Assembly: GCF_000208745.1 (NCBI RefSeq)
Contig: NC_030858.1
Location: 32,998,391 to 33,062,390 of the forward strand
Reading direction: 5' to 3'
DNA length: 64,000 bases
From: Theobroma cacao
Lineage: Eukaryota > Streptophyta > Magnoliopsida > Malvales > Malvaceae
Positions 25,201 to 38,125 of this stretch are shown here, one piece after another; within the stretch, counting starts at the first letter, position 1, and each line of letters starts with the position of its first letter. Under the pieces are notes generated by a model, which saw only the letters and a list, made by a program, of their open reading frames with translations, was not told the origin of the DNA and searched no databases. A program made the position numbers and the translations under genes.

Positions 25201-27466
25201 AACTTTTTTTATACTTAAATTTGACTCAAAAAATAATTGAATTATTTGAACACAATTTATGAAATTGACTCCAGCACCATAAGAATTAGCAAGATATAGA
25301 ATGTCATAATATCCTCGTCATTTAGATTTTTTTCATATATATTTTTTCTCGATTTCACATTTTGATTTTTAATACATGCAATATTCTTGTTCAATTATTT
25401 TAAATATGTACAAGTATTTTTAATGTAATTTTTTATACAAAATTTTGAGCAACACTGATTTTTTTGTTAAAAGACGAAAAATATTTGTATGTTTTAATGT
25501 TTAAAATCACATTATATAATGAGTGTGAAATTAAATACTAAAAAATTTGGGAATGCTCAACCCCATGAAGGGACCATGGAAATTAATAAGGACAAGGAGT
25601 AGATCCTATCTTGAACCAGCGCTCGAGAGCGATCCAAGGGTTTGGGAATATGGGGACATAGACAAGTAGGAACGCACTCCCCATCCTCGTTGTCACTTCT
25701 TTTTCAATGCCTATTATAATTAAACTTTAGTCTATCTAAACTACACCCATCCTTTTTTTTTTTTTGAATTTTAATTTGCTTTTGCTGTATTTCTCAATAT
25801 TAAAAAAAAAAAACTTTTGATTTGATCATCTATCATTCAAATATCATATAAGTACCATCGATGGAATGCTAACACGTTATCTGTAATTTTTGATTTGATC
25901 AATACTTTCTAATACAACAGCCACATTCCCACTGTCATGATCTTGTGACATGGCAACTTTGTTATCATTTGCATTAGTTCTGATGATGGGATTGAAGAAT
26001 CACAAATTCATAACAAAAACATTAGGGACTCTATTGAATGTTTCCAAATTAATTGTACTAGTAGCTACAACTCAAAAATCACAAACAATGCAAGCTTATT
26101 GCTCTCTACATCTCAATGTTGAATGTTCATCTTTCTCTTTCAAGTTATCTTAAAGCAATTGTGCCATTTCTTTTTCTTCTTTTAGCGTCTACAACTTTCT
26201 CTTTTACATCCCATAATTTGTGTTTAATATCTTTTTAGAGATTTACTTTCAGACAAGATGTGATAAAATAAGTTAATAATCTACATCGAGTCTATAATTG
26301 GGTTGTACATGACAATGCATTCGAGTTGACATTTTACGTAATTGTTATCCAATTTATATATATATATATATATAATTTACTTTTTTAAAAAGAAGTTAAT
26401 AACCTGTGTTTATTTCTTTTGGATCCAAATTCCTCGTATCATGTAAGGTGATACAAATACTATTAATTTACTAAAAAAATTTTCTTATTTTCTTAAAATT
26501 TTTAAAAAGTAATTTGTGAACAACTTTATTGATCAAGCCAATCATGATAAGCACATGTGAACAAGCGTGCTTGGTCGTGACGGGCCACAGATGTTTAATC
26601 GTCGGGTTGCGAACGTTCCCATTACCCTAAAAACAAAGCTACTAACAATAATTCAGTCAATTGGTCATTTTCAACGTAAAGCTTAATGTTACTAGCAGGG
26701 AACATATACACGTAAATTAAATATAGACTTGAAAAGGTACTGTTGAAAGCATGGAATCTATAACCTAACTTTTACAAGTACAAATTAAATGACCAGATTG
26801 AAAAGGAAATGGTAAAGATAAGACCTGAGATGTACAGTGTTGGTCCTCTTTTGGGACGACTCATTCAAATATGCATCATTTGAAGAAAAAAAAATTTCAA
26901 CTTTGAAAGAGGAAATGACAATTGATAAAAATGTCTTCTCCTAGCTGCCATAGAACTTTCCATTTTCATTTCCCATTACTTCAACTTAAACTATAAGTTG
27001 ATATATAAGGCCCAGATGACAGTCTAATTGAACCATAATTTTGCCTTTAAAAGGGAAGTTTTTTAAAACAGTACCGCTTCTCTTTAGGGCTCAACTATTA
27101 AAAATAATTAGAATAATAAGTTTATCAATGAGTGCTTCCGAATATTATATTTATATATAACATATTTCATCCCTAAACAAATTTATTTATTTTTATGTAT
27201 AAAAAAAGCATACTTTTTTCCTTTTTTTTTCTACAATGTAAAATAATAATAACTTTCCAATCCCCATTGTGATTCTCTCTATACCACTACTATAGTTAGA
27301 TTCAACCTCGACTAATTTCCTTTTATTTTTTTTTAAAAACAAAGTATGAATATATTAATTGAAAGAGGAAAAAGATCCTTCATTCCGTCATTTACAAAAG
27401 ACCTGCAATACAGCAAAAATCATCTGTAGGGGGCAAAGTAGTCCATGGAGAGACGCAAGGGTAGAG
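21191..27466. other. Intergenic DNA, no gene recognised
   Basis: No open frame here carries a motif I recognise. Contents: TA microsatellites (about 22223-22257, 23677-23695, 23784-23800, 26357-26374), a short local duplication of GAGTTATGATAATACAA (22587 and 22620), and AT-rich sequence typical of plant intergenic DNA. Confidence 0.55.
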
Positions 27467-28045
27467 TGTCACGAACTACACTCTTTCACTTAAGTAGACG
27501 ATAGTCTATGCTGTACTTGAGTAGACGTTTCCACGCAAGCTAGCTAATAACTCGTTTATATCTGATCAAACATCAACAATAGTAACAAATTAGACTAAGG
27601 CAATACACATTGAAATCATAAGGTATACTGAATGCCATATAAGCAACCACTGAAACCAAATAAAAAAAAATATTTTATTAATATAAAAATGAGTACAAAG
27701 AGAACAAGACCCGCCATCATCGGGCTATAAAGGCAACTTTAGATGATTCGCTACAAATATTCCTTTACTAGTGAGGCAGCTGAACAATCCTCCGACTACT
27801 CACCACTTGTAAAGAGTTTACGAGATTTTACAAGTATTCTACCAATAGCCATTACAATACTTGAAATGAGGACATTCTTTTGCTAAAGGGTCTTTTCCCT
27901 TATAGACTTAACAAATATTTCTAGACATGTCACAATAAGCCATTACAATGTTTGAATGGGGAACATTTTCCTCACAATTACAAAAGAATCAATATCCTAG
28001 ACAACTCTAGCCTATCATAGTCCGAGACAAGGTTGACTCATGACA
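27467..28045. mobile_element. Possible small solo LTR
   Basis: The segment starts TGTCACGAACTAC and ends CTCATGACA, i.e. TGTCA...TGACA termini about 580 bp apart, which would fit a small LTR. The flanks (TAGAG and GGGAG) agree at only 3 of 5 positions, so a target duplication is not demonstrated. Nothing coding is seen inside. Confidence 0.25.
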
Positions 28046-28653
28046 GGGAGCCTCACATAGTTTTGGGGGCCATAATTCTTAAATTTTTTTATATTATATA
28101 AAAATTTTAAAGTCTTTAATATATTCTCTTAACGGCCCCTTCAATAATTTTTTATTTAATAATTAATATAAATAAAGAATAACAAAAAATACCCCATATG
28201 CTTCACTCAATTTTAAAGTTTTTTTTTTATTTTTTTAATTTATATTATTATACTATTTGCTCATATGCTCTAAGTTTCTGTGGATTTGCTTTTTCAAATT
28301 TCTACAAATCATCAACCATATTCTTTTTCTTTTTTTTTTGTTATGTCATATGTAAGTTCCATCTTTTACTTGTTATGTTCATTTTTTTCTATTATGTGGA
28401 TTTTATTTTTCATGATTTTAATTTTTAAAAATTAATAAATTATTATATAATTCTCAAATATAAGTTGTAACGTTACATTGTTGCTTAAATTTTATCAATG
28501 TATAATTTTTTAATTAAACCTGATTATGTAAGAGGAAATTATGTTGAGTATATCTTTTTTATATGCTTTACATTTTATATTAAATTAAAAGGAAATTATT
28601 TTGAATATATAGTCTTTAAATAATTTTAATTATATAAGAAAAAATTATTAATT

Positions 28654-29170
28654 TTGTATATCGTATTTAACAATTTATATTTTATGCATTATAATTTTAT
28701 ATTTAGTATTATAAGTTTAAATAGAAATAAAATAAGAATAATGGATGTTGAATGCATTAATTTTTTTTTGAAGTTTGATAAATTGAAAACAATTAACAAG
28801 TTCTTTAAAAGAAAAAATAAAAATTGTCCAAAAGATTCTCTTATGCTTAAGCCATCAAGCCTTAATACTTCAACTCATGAACAAAAGTAATGTGGGTCAA
28901 AATGTCCAACACTCAATCTTAAAGAAATGGATTTTTTCAAGACCTAATTTTTAATCGATTAATTTGAATTCAAACAATATAATCAAGCACAACTTTCCTT
29001 AAAAACTATTGTAAGTTTTTCTTTTATTGATTTACATGTTATATAAAATTATTTTCTATTAACAACCTTTTGATTATTAATTAAGTTCAATATATTAATT
29101 TTTAAAATTTTTAACTTTTATTCGTCTATCTCTGACCCCCCCAAACAAAAGTTGGCTAGCTCTGTCCTTG
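28654..29170 (+). pseudogene. Possible hAT-type (ZMYM1-like) transposon remnant
   Basis: A plus-strand frame reads KTINKFFKRKNKNCPKD (28780-28835), like the FFKRK start of plant ZMYM1-like/TTF-type hAT transposases. The G/C-run sequence near 29135-29170 (CCCCCCAAACAAAAG then TTGGCTAGCTCTGTCC) looks like the end of such elements. No dimerisation or catalytic region was found. Weak call, based on one short motif and terminal flavour. Confidence 0.3.
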
Positions 29171-29179
29171 GAGTGATGG

Positions 29180-30437
29180 ACTAACCCTTGAATAGGAAAT
29201 GCTATACAAAATATTATGTACATAGGAAACTCAATACCAAGGTGGCATCATACAAAAGTAAACATAAAGGTTGAGAGCCAGTAGAATCTATCAACCACAA
29301 CACATGGAGATTAGAAAACAAAATTAAGTAAACGAGCAACAAGAGAAGAAGAAACTGTGCAAACAAATTCTCTTAGTTAGGCACCCTAGTGGTATGTGCT
29401 GCCTCATTAATAACCCATAAAAAGTCAATTGGCCATAGGACTCCATCTTTGACCAAGTAGTCAACCTCACAATTCACATATCTAGGTATTTGTTTTATAT
29501 GCCAACTATTAATTCTAGCAAGTGCATTATGAGTTTGCATAACCAAGGTTCTCAATCACAAATGCACATTAACAAGATTAGATATCCATTTGACAACATT
29601 AGAATTATCACATTCAAGATGTAGAGTATGGTTGGAACACCACTTAGAGGCTACAAGTATGATGGTAGCTTCTTTAACTGCCAAGAGTTCCACTTTATTA
29701 GAGTTCGAAATGCCTATTGACTTTAAAAAGAGAATAAAGACGCTACCAAACTCATCCCGTAAGATGTATCCAATGCTGGAGTCTCCTGGGCAGCCTCGAA
29801 CAGAACCATCAATATTGAATTTAAGAGACCTAGCCACTGGCCCGGACCAGACTTCCACTTTCTTGTTCATCTTAGAGTTGCTTGGGTTAGTGATTGTCCC
29901 TTCATTAACGAGCTTGGCAAGGTTGCTTATCGAGGTGTTAATCTCTGGCCATTTAGTTTTAATCCACCAACTCTGAATTTTAAGAGATCAAAGATCTGTT
30001 CACAGTCCTAGATTTTCCCTTTGAAAATAACGTAATTTCGAGTAGTCCAAATGGCCCAAACAATAACGTACCAAGCCATTTTTCAAATCACACCGTTATG
30101 AAAGGAGTTGGTAGTCTTAAGCTATGTCAAGAAACAAATAATCAAGTACTCATGGACCACTTAATGAAAATTCCACAATGATGACCATTTTTGCCATAGT
30201 TGCCAAGATTTGTCACACATAAAAAATAGATGGCTTACTAATTCCATGCTGAGGCGGCACAACAAGCAAGTGGCTGTATTAGCACTAATGATGCCTTGGT
30301 TGACTAGAGCTTCTTTTATCGTAAGCCTTTTCCTAATAATTTGCAGACAGAGAACTTCAATTTTAAGGGGAGCAATACCTGCCCTGATAAGCTTCCAATG
30401 GTTTGCTGGGGTGGTGTTAGGAGACATACTTGGCAGC
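29180..30437 (-). pseudogene. LINE 3' half: zf-RVT and RNase H (downstream part of the LINE split by an LTR)
   Basis: Minus frames read a zf-RVT domain (30427-30161: WKLIRAGIAPLKIEVLCLQ then RRLTI-like KRLTIKEALVNQGI, with the CLLC cysteine pair and SHLFFMCD) and an RNase H domain (29870-29373: SLKFNIDGSVRG, GYILRDEFGSVF, NKVELLAVKEATI, HLECDNSNVVKWI, then HIKQIPRYVNCEVDYLVKDGV). Stops occur between blocks. About 190 bp left of the RNase H stop is probably 3' UTR. The 5' part of the same LINE resumes right of the LTR at 32993. Confidence 0.8.
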
Positions 30438-32992
30438 TGTAGACACTATATTTAAAAAAAAAAGAAAAAAATAAAAAGAAAATGAAAAAATGTGTACAAC
30501 TGGCAAGGTGCGTCACCACTCTCTTTGCCAGACGCGAAAAACTCGCGTTTGGCAAAGTAGTGGGATGATACACTCAGCCAAAAATCGAGTGTATAAAGGG
30601 AGGCACTGTAGCAGCTACAAGGGGAGGAACCGAGCAATCAAAAAAGCAAAAAAAAAGCAATAAAAAAAAATCCCTAGCAACAAACAGCAACCAAAAAAAA
30701 ACCTAGCCGAAAATGCCATCAAACACTCTAGTTTAGCAGCAAACAATCAACCACAATCAATAGTAAAAAATCAATAAAAAAATGCAAAAAATAGGAGAAA
30801 TAGGAGGTGATTTTTTAGAGTGTGGGTTTTAATTTTTAGGGGGAGATTTAGATTTTTAGGAGGGATTTTGGGTAACCGGTGGAGTGTTTTAGTTTTTGGT
30901 GGTTCAAATCTGGTGAGAGAGACCTTTTTTTTTGTTGCCGATTAAAAGAGAGATTTTGGGGTAGCTGCCGGCGGAAGGAAGAGATTTGTTGGAGAGGGGC
31001 GACCTCGGCGACCTTGAGCGGTTGCAGGGAGGACAGAGAACCGAGGTGAATTGGCAAAGGGAAGAAGCCCGATTGACGTCCGTTAGAGGAGAGAGGACGC
31101 CGGTGAAGGGAGGAAGCCCGATCGGTGCTAGTTAGAGTAGAGAGAGAGGGTCGGTCAGGGTAATCGGCGGTGTCGTCGATTCAAGAGGTCCGATTTGGGA
31201 TGGCTGTTAGAGGGAGAGGAAGCTGGTGAGATTTTAGAGAGAAGGCAAAGAGATTTGTTTCTAGAGAGAGAAAATTGTGAAGGAAATGAAGAAGAGAGGA
31301 GGAAAAGAATGGTTTTATACTTAGGGCTTGGTGGCAAAATGACATAGTTTTGGGAGAATTAAAAAAAAAACCCTTCCTAGGTGTTTGAAACGACGACGTT
31401 TTGATATTTGAGGGAGACTGCTAAAGTGGGCCGACCCAAACCCAAGAGGAGTCATTAGGTTCCTTAGAGGTCGGGCTTCAATAGTCCAAATTTGGTATGG
31501 ACTCTTTTGGACTTTACTGTTTGGATTGGTATTGTGTTATTGGTTTATTGTTCATTGGGCCATTTATTTTTAGTATTAGTTATAATTTAGGTTTCTAAAT
31601 TTAAAAAAGGCTTGCTTTTAGTTTAATTCAAAGTCACTAATCAAAATAATGACTTATTATTTAGATAATATCGATGATGGGATGATCAACTGGGACGCGA
31701 GAAGTTGCAATCTCGGGTCAATTTTTCTTAGGTTCAGAATTCGAATTAGGGCCCCACCAGTGCGATGGGAGGGCCTCGATTTCAAGATTTCGAAATTTTT
31801 ATAAATAAAAATTTAACAACACAAAATCATTCAAAAAAAAATAATAAATAAGTAAATAATAGATAAAAAAAGAAGAAAATAAAAATAATAATAATAATAA
31901 TTCAAATATGTATATAATAAATTTGTGAAAAGGTAATATCCATGACATTAAATAAATAGACAAATAATAAAAACTATTAATAAGGAAAATCCAAACAATA
32001 AATAATTTAAAATTAAGCGTTAAATAACTAGTGGTACAAGGCATAGAGTAATAAATATTATGTAAAAGAAATAAGATAAGAAATAGGAAAAGCTTAGAAT
32101 AAAAATAAAATATAAAAGAATAAAATAGAAGATATGATAATAAAAAATAAAATAAAATAATAATGATAAAGATAGTTAATTGCATTTAGCATAGCATATA
32201 TTGCATCATGCATATCATTGCATATAGATATTTTTATTTACGATTTAAGCCCCGATGATGGGATTTTTTCGAAGATCTTACGAAGGCGAGTTTATCTCGA
32301 AAAGTTCATTAGGTGAAAAGGTACCCCCTGGGTCCCACTAGTATGATGGGAGGGCTCAAATAACATCTTTAATAAGAGGCTTTAGCTCGTATTAGGTTCA
32401 TTATTCACGAAAACATTATTTTCGAAGGAAAAAATGTACAATAACCTCGATGATGGGAATTATTCGTTGAATTTACGAAGGTGAATTTCTCGGATAATTC
32501 TCTAGGTGAGAGAACACCCCGGATCCCACTAATATGATGGGCGGATTCGGGAGAACGTTCTCGATAAAAGGTTATTCGTCCGACATCTTTTATCTCATAC
32601 CATGCATTTCATCTTGCTTCACATTTGCATTCCATTTTAGGTTGAATAGAAGATAAAATAAGTGAATAATAGCTAAGGAAATAAAATGAACTTAAAAAAT
32701 AAAGCCCAATAGGATAATCTAAAAATGGTACCGTTCATGAAACGGACGTTTCGGGGGTGCTAATCTTTCCCCGATCGTTACCGTACTCCCGAACCTAGAT
32801 CTAGAAAAACGTAGACCAGTTTAAAATTCTATCGACGAGGCTTAAAATTAATTTAAGACTTCGTCGATTAGTATCGAGTCAATAGGTGGCCAATCACACC
32901 TAGAAAAAAAAAAAGATTGGTGACGACTCTTAATTTTTTAGAGTTTTCACTCACGTCTAGCGGTCGGGTTCCCAAACCCGCACGTTACGACA
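30438..32992 (+). mobile_element. Solo LTR, family B, 2.56 kb, inserted in a LINE
   Basis: Starts TGTAGACACTATATTT and ends CACGTTACGACA. It aligns with 11550-14533, best over the last 270 bp (GGGGTGCTAATCTTTCCCC, GTACTCCCGAACC, GACGACTCTTAATTTTTTA). Flanks GCAGC (30433-30437) and ACAAC (32993-32997) differ by two transitions, so the target duplication is only suggestive. Strong independent support for the boundaries is that LINE coding sequence stops at one edge and resumes at the other. A GA-rich low-complexity stretch lies near 31080-31320. No pol genes are present. Confidence 0.75.
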
Positions 32993-34250
32993 ACAACAGA
33001 AAAAGATGGGAGTGAAATTACCACAACTATTGCCTTTTTACACAAGTTTATCCTGGAAAATGTTGCTAATGATTTTTTTTTATATATATATGAAAGAGAG
33101 TTTCCCATTGCTCATTTTCTCAACCAAAAATGCTCTTGTGAAGATCAATTCTCCATGTCCACTCATCACTAATCCAACTGCCAAAGTCCCTAATGCAACC
33201 TTCCTTTTTAGTTGCTAAAGCAAAAATTCGAGGAAATGCTTACTTATGAATGGTACTGGAGATCCACTCATCATCCCAGAACCTAACACGCTGGTTGTTT
33301 CCCAAGGTGATTCCCATACCTTTAACAACAAATGAACTAAAATCGCAAGCACCTACTAGCAGCTTGGTTATGTTTTTCCATAGAGCAAAGCCTTATTGGC
33401 AATCCCAATGCTTGGGGTAATTCCATTACCATGAAGACTAGCTTTTTCACAAACAATTCGCCTCCATAGGTTGTTTGGTTCATTAACATATCGCCACAGC
33501 CACTTGTTAAGAAGAACTTTATTTTTTAACCCAAGATCAACCAGACCAAGGCCACTAAGGTCTTGAAAATTACATTCAGAGTTCCAGCTCACATGATGAA
33601 GCCTGCGAACTAAATTAGGGCCATCTCAAAGGAATCGTCTTAGTATTTTTTCGATTGATGCTTTAATCTTGATCAGCATTTGGAAGAGAGACATTTGAAA
33701 GACGGGAAGACTGCTTAGAGCTTACTTGAGCAAGGTAACATGCCCCCCATTGAAAGTGTTTTGGCCTTCCAAGATGATAATCTGCCCTTGAATTTTTTAA
33801 TCACCAATTGCCAAATGCTAGAAGAGCATAAAGAGGCACTCAAAGGAAGACCAAGATCGGTGCTCGGGAAGCACCCAACTCCACAGTAAATCATAGTAGT
33901 CCAATCACAAATCTGATCATGACTAATACTGACTTTGTAAATGTGGCTTTTATGAAAATTGATTTTCAGACTGGAAACCACCTGAAAGCATCTCAGCAAC
34001 CGTTTAATATTTAACAAATGAATGAGATTCAGTTCATAAAGAATTTTCGTATCATCGACATATTGTAGATGTGAGACACTAAGGCCAGTGTCCCCTATCA
34101 ATATACCTTTAGTGAGCTATCACTCCTTTGCTCTATACATAAGGGCACTAAAAGCTTCTACCACTAGGTTGAAGAGTAATAGCGAAAGTGAATAGCCTTA
34201 TCTAAGGCCTCTTTTCATAAGAATTTTTTTGATGTGGGAGCCGTTGACTA
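32993..34250 (-). pseudogene. LINE reverse transcriptase (upstream part of the LINE split by the family B LTR)
   Basis: Minus reads, in RT order: RGLRQGYSLSLLLFNLVVEAFSAL (about 34130-34215), then LSVSHLQYVDDTKILYELN with YVDD at the catalytic Y-x-DD position (34040-34090), LLRCFQVVSSLKINFHKS, IKKFKGRLSSWKAKTLSMGG (33740-33810), SGLGLVDLGLKNKVLLNKWLWRY (33490-33560), and GMGITLGNNQRVRFWDDEWISS (33240-33320). Frames are broken by stops and shifts. Both catalytic aspartates are retained, so decay is through breaks elsewhere. The 5' end is missing: no endonuclease or ORF1 beyond about 34250, the usual 5' truncation of LINE copies. Confidence 0.8.
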
Positions 34251-35137
34251 AGAATGATTAATGGCATTAAAGATAGGAAAATGCTAAAACATATAACAAT
34301 TTGATTGTCTATTTATAATTTATTATTTTCGTATCATTCTGTGAATAATTGAATTATTTAGGTAAAACGATATTACTCCTATAAAGTTGAATTCAATTGT
34401 TATAAGTTCTCCAAATGTGAAGTACATTGTCTAATCCAATCTAATAACATGAAAATTGTCTTTTGACAAATTAATTTAAGATTCTATTACGGCTTGATAT
34501 TCATGAGTACACCCGTCCTTGACGTCCTTTTTGCTTAAAGGAATGAAATGACTCTTTTCAACAGTATGTAAATAGTAATTAACCTTTCTTTACCCTTCCC
34601 CTTGTAACAAATAATCTTTTTTTTAATCAACGTATTAACTCTGTAGTAATAATATCAAATTTTATAATTCACTGTTAAGTTCTTTATATAATTATGTTAA
34701 ACAATAAGGTAAGAGAAATATATTAAATAGCTAGTGTGCAATAAGAATTTTTTTTTCCATACAGAAGGCTGTAATGCTTTCATAAAAGAGCAGCATAATC
34801 TTTTGTTACTGCCTCATATAGAGAGGTTGAATGGAATGTAGATGATGAAATAGTTGTCCAAGTGGGGACAAGTATTGATAATTACAAATCGAAATTGAGT
34901 GAGGTTGGATTTATGGATGAAATAGAATGTCAAATTATGGGATAGGAACAAAAAATGCCTCCACCCCTCCGTTGCCTATGCCTAAATTATTTAGTTAGAA
35001 TAAAGTTTAATGAAGGGATGACATTAATCTAACTAATTATCCATTCAAATGGGTGTATAGATTAATTACAAGATTTCTTACACACCGAAGATTCACTCCT
35101 TATCTCCATGCTTAGAGACGAATGATCGATGAGCATC
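34251..35137. other. Intergenic, no gene recognised
   Basis: AT-rich sequence without motifs or notable repeats. Confidence 0.5.
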
Positions 35138-35665
35138 CACGTAATACGACGCACTCATTATTAATTCCGAAACAGATAGAAGGAGAAAGGGGGAAATATA
35201 AAAAATTTACGTGGGACCCACGTGCACACCCACGTGCCAGTCCCCACACAAAAGCTTCCGGTGAACTTCATTTGGACTTTTATTATTTTTTATTAGAAAA
35301 GAAAAAGAAATCAATGCCAAAAGAGCGGGTCCCATCACCGTACGATTATCTCTCTGTACACGCGTCCACTTGCGATCACATTTTCTCGAAAAAGGGGACC
35401 CACTGGCCTTTTAAACGCTTGAAAATCGTCCCTTACACTCGTCTAATCAAGAGCACGCTCGCGTAAGTGCGGCCCCACGGTTAAGATTCTGGTCTCCCTA
35501 CCAAGTAGAGGGACCCACACACCAATCAATTCGTAGGGACCCCACGTGTCGAAAGGTCAATGGATTAGCCAATTGAGAACTTGTGGGGCTTCGGAGTACA
35601 ATAATTTTTCTGTTGTGGATATATTCTTGAGGGCGTCGTTGTCGGTTGAAGGCACGGGACACGTG
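35138..35665. promoter_or_regulatory. Cluster of G-boxes and TCP-like sites, candidate promoter
   Basis: Four palindromic CACGTG hexamers (35219-35224, 35231-35236, 35543-35548, 35660-35665) plus further ACGT cores (CCACGTA near 35138, ACGTGG at 35209) lie within about 530 bp. They are mixed with repeated GGGACCCAC-type words (GTGGGACCCAC at 35211-35221, then near 35395 and 35511, and GGGACCCCAC near 35537) that fit TCP factor sites. The stretch is less AT-rich than its surroundings. A donor-like CGGTAAGTGATC follows near 35861. No coding gene was recognised on either side within about 3 kb. An open frame of 114 codons at 35122-35466 shows no known motif and is probably chance. Confidence 0.35.
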
Positions 35666-38068
35666 TCGACCCATGAGGTGTTTGCTGATTGAGGGGTAAT
35701 CTACCTCATATTTTATGGGGTGACACCTTGTACAAGTCCATCATTTTCAGAAAATGATAGTTTAGCCCCGTTTGTTTAAGTCGTTTTGGAATTATATACC
35801 CCTATTCGCTGAATTGTGTTGAGGGCCGCAAAGCAATTGCGATTTGTGTTTGTGTGTGTCGGTAAGTGATCTTATTTTCTATATTTTAATCTAAGAATTT
35901 TAGAGATATTAAAGAAAGGGAAAGCAAGGGGTTAGTTATTCTCGAAACAAAAATATGTGGTCACTGTTTCAACGTGTAATTGACAGTAATCCATGTTACA
36001 ATTATTTTATCTTTATCGTATATAAATTTTTTTTAATTCTTTCTAATTGCAAAATAATAAAGTAATAAAGTCTAGTATAAAGGTATCAAAATGTTATTAT
36101 TTGTGAAAAATATTATAAATTTCAAATATTTTATATAATTTTTTGACTTATATTTCAACTAAATATTAACCCTTAATGTCCAAACTAACATCTAATCTGA
36201 TTGCGACTCGCAATTCAATTCTTCTACTCTATTTTTGTTGGTGATAATCTCGAGTTACGTTTTAAATATATACAAAAAAAGTGAATAGAGGGATAAGTAA
36301 CTTTTAATTTTCAAACATAAAAAAAGAAATTGAGGACAAAACTTTTCATAATTTAAGATTTTGAAAATAACCTTGCACCAAAGAAAAAGATTGAATGAAA
36401 CTTGTCAATTAACATTTAAGAAAACGTTAATTGGAACGTCCAAAACAGGGAACCCACAAAATCGAAGGTGTTTTATTGTATTGAGCAATTAGTTTTGGTA
36501 TTATGGTAGGCCTACACCTTTTTTCGGAGTAGTGAAATTTTTCTACAATTGTTCTATCAAAGTGAGTCCCACAAAACCATCAAATTGCCTTGGCGGCTTT
36601 TTAGCAAATAAATCCACAGAAAGAGTAGGTCCTACATGCAAAGATGTCAATTAACTGCCCTATAGCAATTTGTAGGGTTTCACACATTGGTCCTCTCTTA
36701 TGGATATATTCTCATATGCCCATCCTTTTCAAAATAACTATTGGGTTATGTTTCATATTCATTGTGCTTCATTGCCCTACTACTCTACTCCTAACTTGTG
36801 CAAAGATTGTCATGGCGCATGCTTCAAGCCAATTTTGTTCATGACAAAACCTACATAAAGCTTGCTTTTCAGACTAAATTTGTCGCTTTTTCTCCAAAAA
36901 TGGTTTTTTCATTTATAGATATCATTTTCTCAATTAGTTGGTAAAACTCTTTTGGTTGTGCAAATAAACTTTGTAAGAGAAAGCTATAGGGAAGGGAAGG
37001 AGTCTAGTTTGCATCTTGTCAAAAAAATTCGTTATTGCTTTTCTGAAATGGAGTTCATCATAAGATTATTATGCTGCCTAGGGTATAAGGAAAACGGGTG
37101 AATTACCATCTTGTCAAACACTTCGAAGTTTCCTTTTTTTTTTTGGTTGGCTCAAAAATACAAACACTTTTAAATGGTTGCTCAGCTACAATTTCTTTCT
37201 TTCTTTCCTCCTACATTCCATGCGTCGCGTCAAACAATTAATTGGTGGAATAGCACATTTTTCCTTGTTCGTTTTTCTTCCCACCTTTCTCGTTTTCCAT
37301 TTGTAATTAAGGGAAACTACAAGCTATTGAATATGTTAAAATCATCCACACATAATTACCAGCTGAATCATCTAATCATAGGCAGCACATAAAATCATTA
37401 AGCATTAAAGGTATATTAAGGTTTTCTTTATTTCACTTTTATGCATCGGGAAACAAATTAGGTTTTTTATATAAAATAAATTAAGTTTTGAAAACCCTCA
37501 AATATGATTAGTCAGATTTATGAAATAAAAAAAAATATTTCTCGTTGAATTACTCGAATCACCATGAACCTGCATCTTTAGCAGAACTTTTGAGCCGCAT
37601 GTAGATGATCAAACCAGACCTAAGCAATGATCGGGTCTTTGACAGCCTAAAACTTTTTTTTTTTAATATTTTTCTTCTTCATTTGCTTAAAGAAATCAAA
37701 TTACATTGCCACCCATATAAAAGAGTATACTATAGATTATGTAAGATTAAGTCAGCATTGTTTCTTACTTTTTAAATTGGTATACCTAAATTATCATTAA
37801 ATTAGCGGAGGTGGGTGGGTTTAATTAATAAATGAAACCCAATAATGGTTGTTGTAGTTTGAAAGTCTTTTCTAGGGTCCCATAGAAAGGGAAGATCTCA
37901 TCTAAATTCATATATTTTCGTCACTTTTCCATCTCATTTTCAACTAATTAAGCGATAATCAAGCTCAATCTGAATCTCAATCTCAACTTCAGAACTATAG
38001 GATAGAACTTTAACTGTTCTCTATAATGTCCGATATGAATGTCGGAATTACACTTTCAAGTTAATTAG

Positions 38069-38125
<57 letters not shown>

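Noticed and set aside
31799..32185. 128-codon Phe/Leu/Ile/Tyr-rich minus frame
   Set aside because: Translation of AT-only sequence inside a solo LTR; not a membrane protein gene.
35122..35466. 114-codon plus open frame
   Set aside because: No motif, and it spans the G-box cluster; probably chance in a locally GC-richer stretch.
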